Assembly (NCBI GenBank): GCA_019313025.1
Contig: JAFDCA010000217.1
Span: forward strand, 1 to 7,654
Direction of reading: 5' to 3'
From: Deltaproteobacteria bacterium
GTDB lineage: Bacteria; Desulfobacterota; Desulfobacteria; Desulfobacterales; UBA11574
Length of the DNA: 7,654 bases
The notes beneath the pieces are model-generated. The model made no database searches. It saw only the letters and a list, made by a program, of their open reading frames with translations, and was not told the DNA's origin. The first letter of the stretch is position 1. Each line of letters starts with the position of its first letter. This document shows, in pieces, positions 7,284 through 7,654 of this stretch. Made by a program: the position numbers and the translations under genes.

Positions 7284-7349
7284 GTGATCTAAACTTGAGT
7301 TATTTTAGATCACTTTAGGCATTTTAGGCACTTTAGATCACTTTAGACA
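7284..7349. repeat. Degenerate 9-10-bp repeat array upstream of tRNA-His
   Basis: Five consecutive units occupy 7303-7349: TTTTAGATCA, CTTTAGGCA, TTTTAGGCA, CTTTAGATCA and CTTTAGACA. Within them TTTAGATCACTTTAG occurs twice, 28 bp apart (7304-7318, 7332-7346). An inverted copy, GTGATCTAAA (7284-7293), precedes and can pair perfectly with 7304-7313 across a 10-nt loop. The array ends 15 bp before the tRNA, where promoter elements would be expected; no clear -35/-10 pair is visible in it. Confidence 0.8.
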
Positions 7350-7362
7350 CTCTTAACTTGTA

Positions 7363-7440
<78 letters not shown>

Positions 7441-7453
7441 TTTTAAATATAAG

Positions 7454-7495
7454 TGGCTGCTATAGCTTTGGATTATAATTCGGCAGCCATTTTTT
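7454..7495 (+). terminator. Intrinsic terminator after tRNA-His
   Basis: TGGCTGC (7454-7460) and GCAGCCA (7483-7489) form a perfect 7-bp stem around a 22-nt loop. The stem runs directly into TTTTTT (7490-7495), and up to three more weak pairs can form with it. It lies 13 bp beyond the tRNA, so the tRNA is probably a single-gene transcript. Confidence 0.8.
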
Positions 7496-7511
7496 GCTTT
7501 TTTATTTGACC

Positions 7512-7541
7512 TTTAAAGGCTGTTCAATTTTTTTCTATATT
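7512..7541 (+). promoter_or_regulatory. Candidate promoter for the gene beyond the right edge
   Basis: TATATT (7536-7541, five of six -10 matches) has TTTAAA (7512-7517, four of six) 18 bp upstream. A TTGACC at 7506-7511 is a better hexamer but its 24-bp spacing is too long. Transcription would start just before the structured leader. Tentative. Confidence 0.35.
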
Positions 7542-7546
7542 GAGGA

Positions 7547-7654
7547 ACGCGAAAATTTCAACCACAAGTATTTCGAGGATATTTCCACCTCAGAGGATTG
7601 AAATTTGAGCGTAAAAAAGAGATAGGAAAAACGGTCAGCATGTAAGGATCAAAT
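7547..7654 (+). promoter_or_regulatory. Structured 5' leader with ribosome binding site for a gene starting at the window edge
   Basis: A long-range stem pairs ACGC-GA-AAATTTCAA (7547-7561) with TTGAAATTT-GA-GCGT (7598-7612). Thirteen Watson-Crick pairs are interrupted by two opposed GA dinucleotides, the arrangement of tandem sheared G-A pairs common in folded RNAs. The 36-nt interior holds a small hairpin, GAGG (7575-7578) with CCTC (7588-7591). A purine-rich single-stranded stretch follows and ends in AAGGA (7644-7648) with six bases left to the edge. A start codon is therefore expected at about 7655. I do not recognise a known riboswitch class. It may be a cis-regulatory RNA or simply a stable leader. 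Confidence 0.5.

Noticed and set aside
7547..7612. The G-A tandem stem as a SECIS element
   Set aside because: Tandem G-A pairs in SECIS are a eukaryotic feature. Bacterial SECIS hairpins lie in the coding region right after UGA, and no coding frame is present here.

Overview
The window looks like a chromosomal segment of an anaerobic bacterium, most likely a sulfate-reducer-type member of the Desulfobacterota. This is inference. It rests on a ferredoxin-dependent 2-oxoacid oxidoreductase, a selenocysteine elongation factor (SelB), a DUF2333 protein, moderate GC content, and AT-rich intergenic DNA full of hairpins and short repeats. I see no phage, CRISPR array, toxin-antitoxin pair or complete insertion sequence.

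Layout. At the left edge, two same-strand genes are the end of a 2-oxoglutarate:ferredoxin oxidoreductase operon: korB (1-804, missing only its first few codons) and korC (851-1396). After a 154-bp gap comes hemW (1551-2747, +), a radical-SAM heme chaperone. It converges on a minus-strand gene (2903-4600) for a membrane-anchored protein with a CBS pair, a histidine-heptad linker and a DUF2333 domain. The 155-bp gap between the two contains a perfect 20-bp palindrome and a strong terminator hairpin for the minus-strand gene. Further right on the minus strand are selB (4802-6712, TTG start) and a 57-codon gene (6898-7071) for a two-helix membrane protein. A roughly 120-bp palindromic MITE-like element (6760-6880) separates those two. 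On the plus strand, a tRNA-His(GTG) gene (7364-7440) is preceded by a 9-10-bp degenerate repeat array and followed by an intrinsic terminator. The last 150 bp look like a structured 5' leader, ending in a Shine-Dalgarno placed so that the next gene should start at or just past the window edge.

How the parts relate. KorB and KorC are two subunits of one enzyme. KorB carries thiamine diphosphate and a [4Fe-4S] cluster; KorC is the gamma subunit. Together with subunits encoded to the left, the enzyme interconverts 2-oxoglutarate and succinyl-CoA using ferredoxin. SelB shows that the organism decodes UGA as selenocysteine, but selA, selC, selD and any selenoprotein lie elsewhere. The CBS-DUF2333 protein, the two-helix protein and SelB share a strand, but gaps of 185-201 bp argue against a tight operon and I infer no shared function.

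The items most worth following up are the CBS/His-heptad/DUF2333 architecture with a predicted extracytoplasmic CBS pair, the leader RNA with tandem G-A mismatches at the right edge, the nested palindromic element, and the small membrane protein gene.
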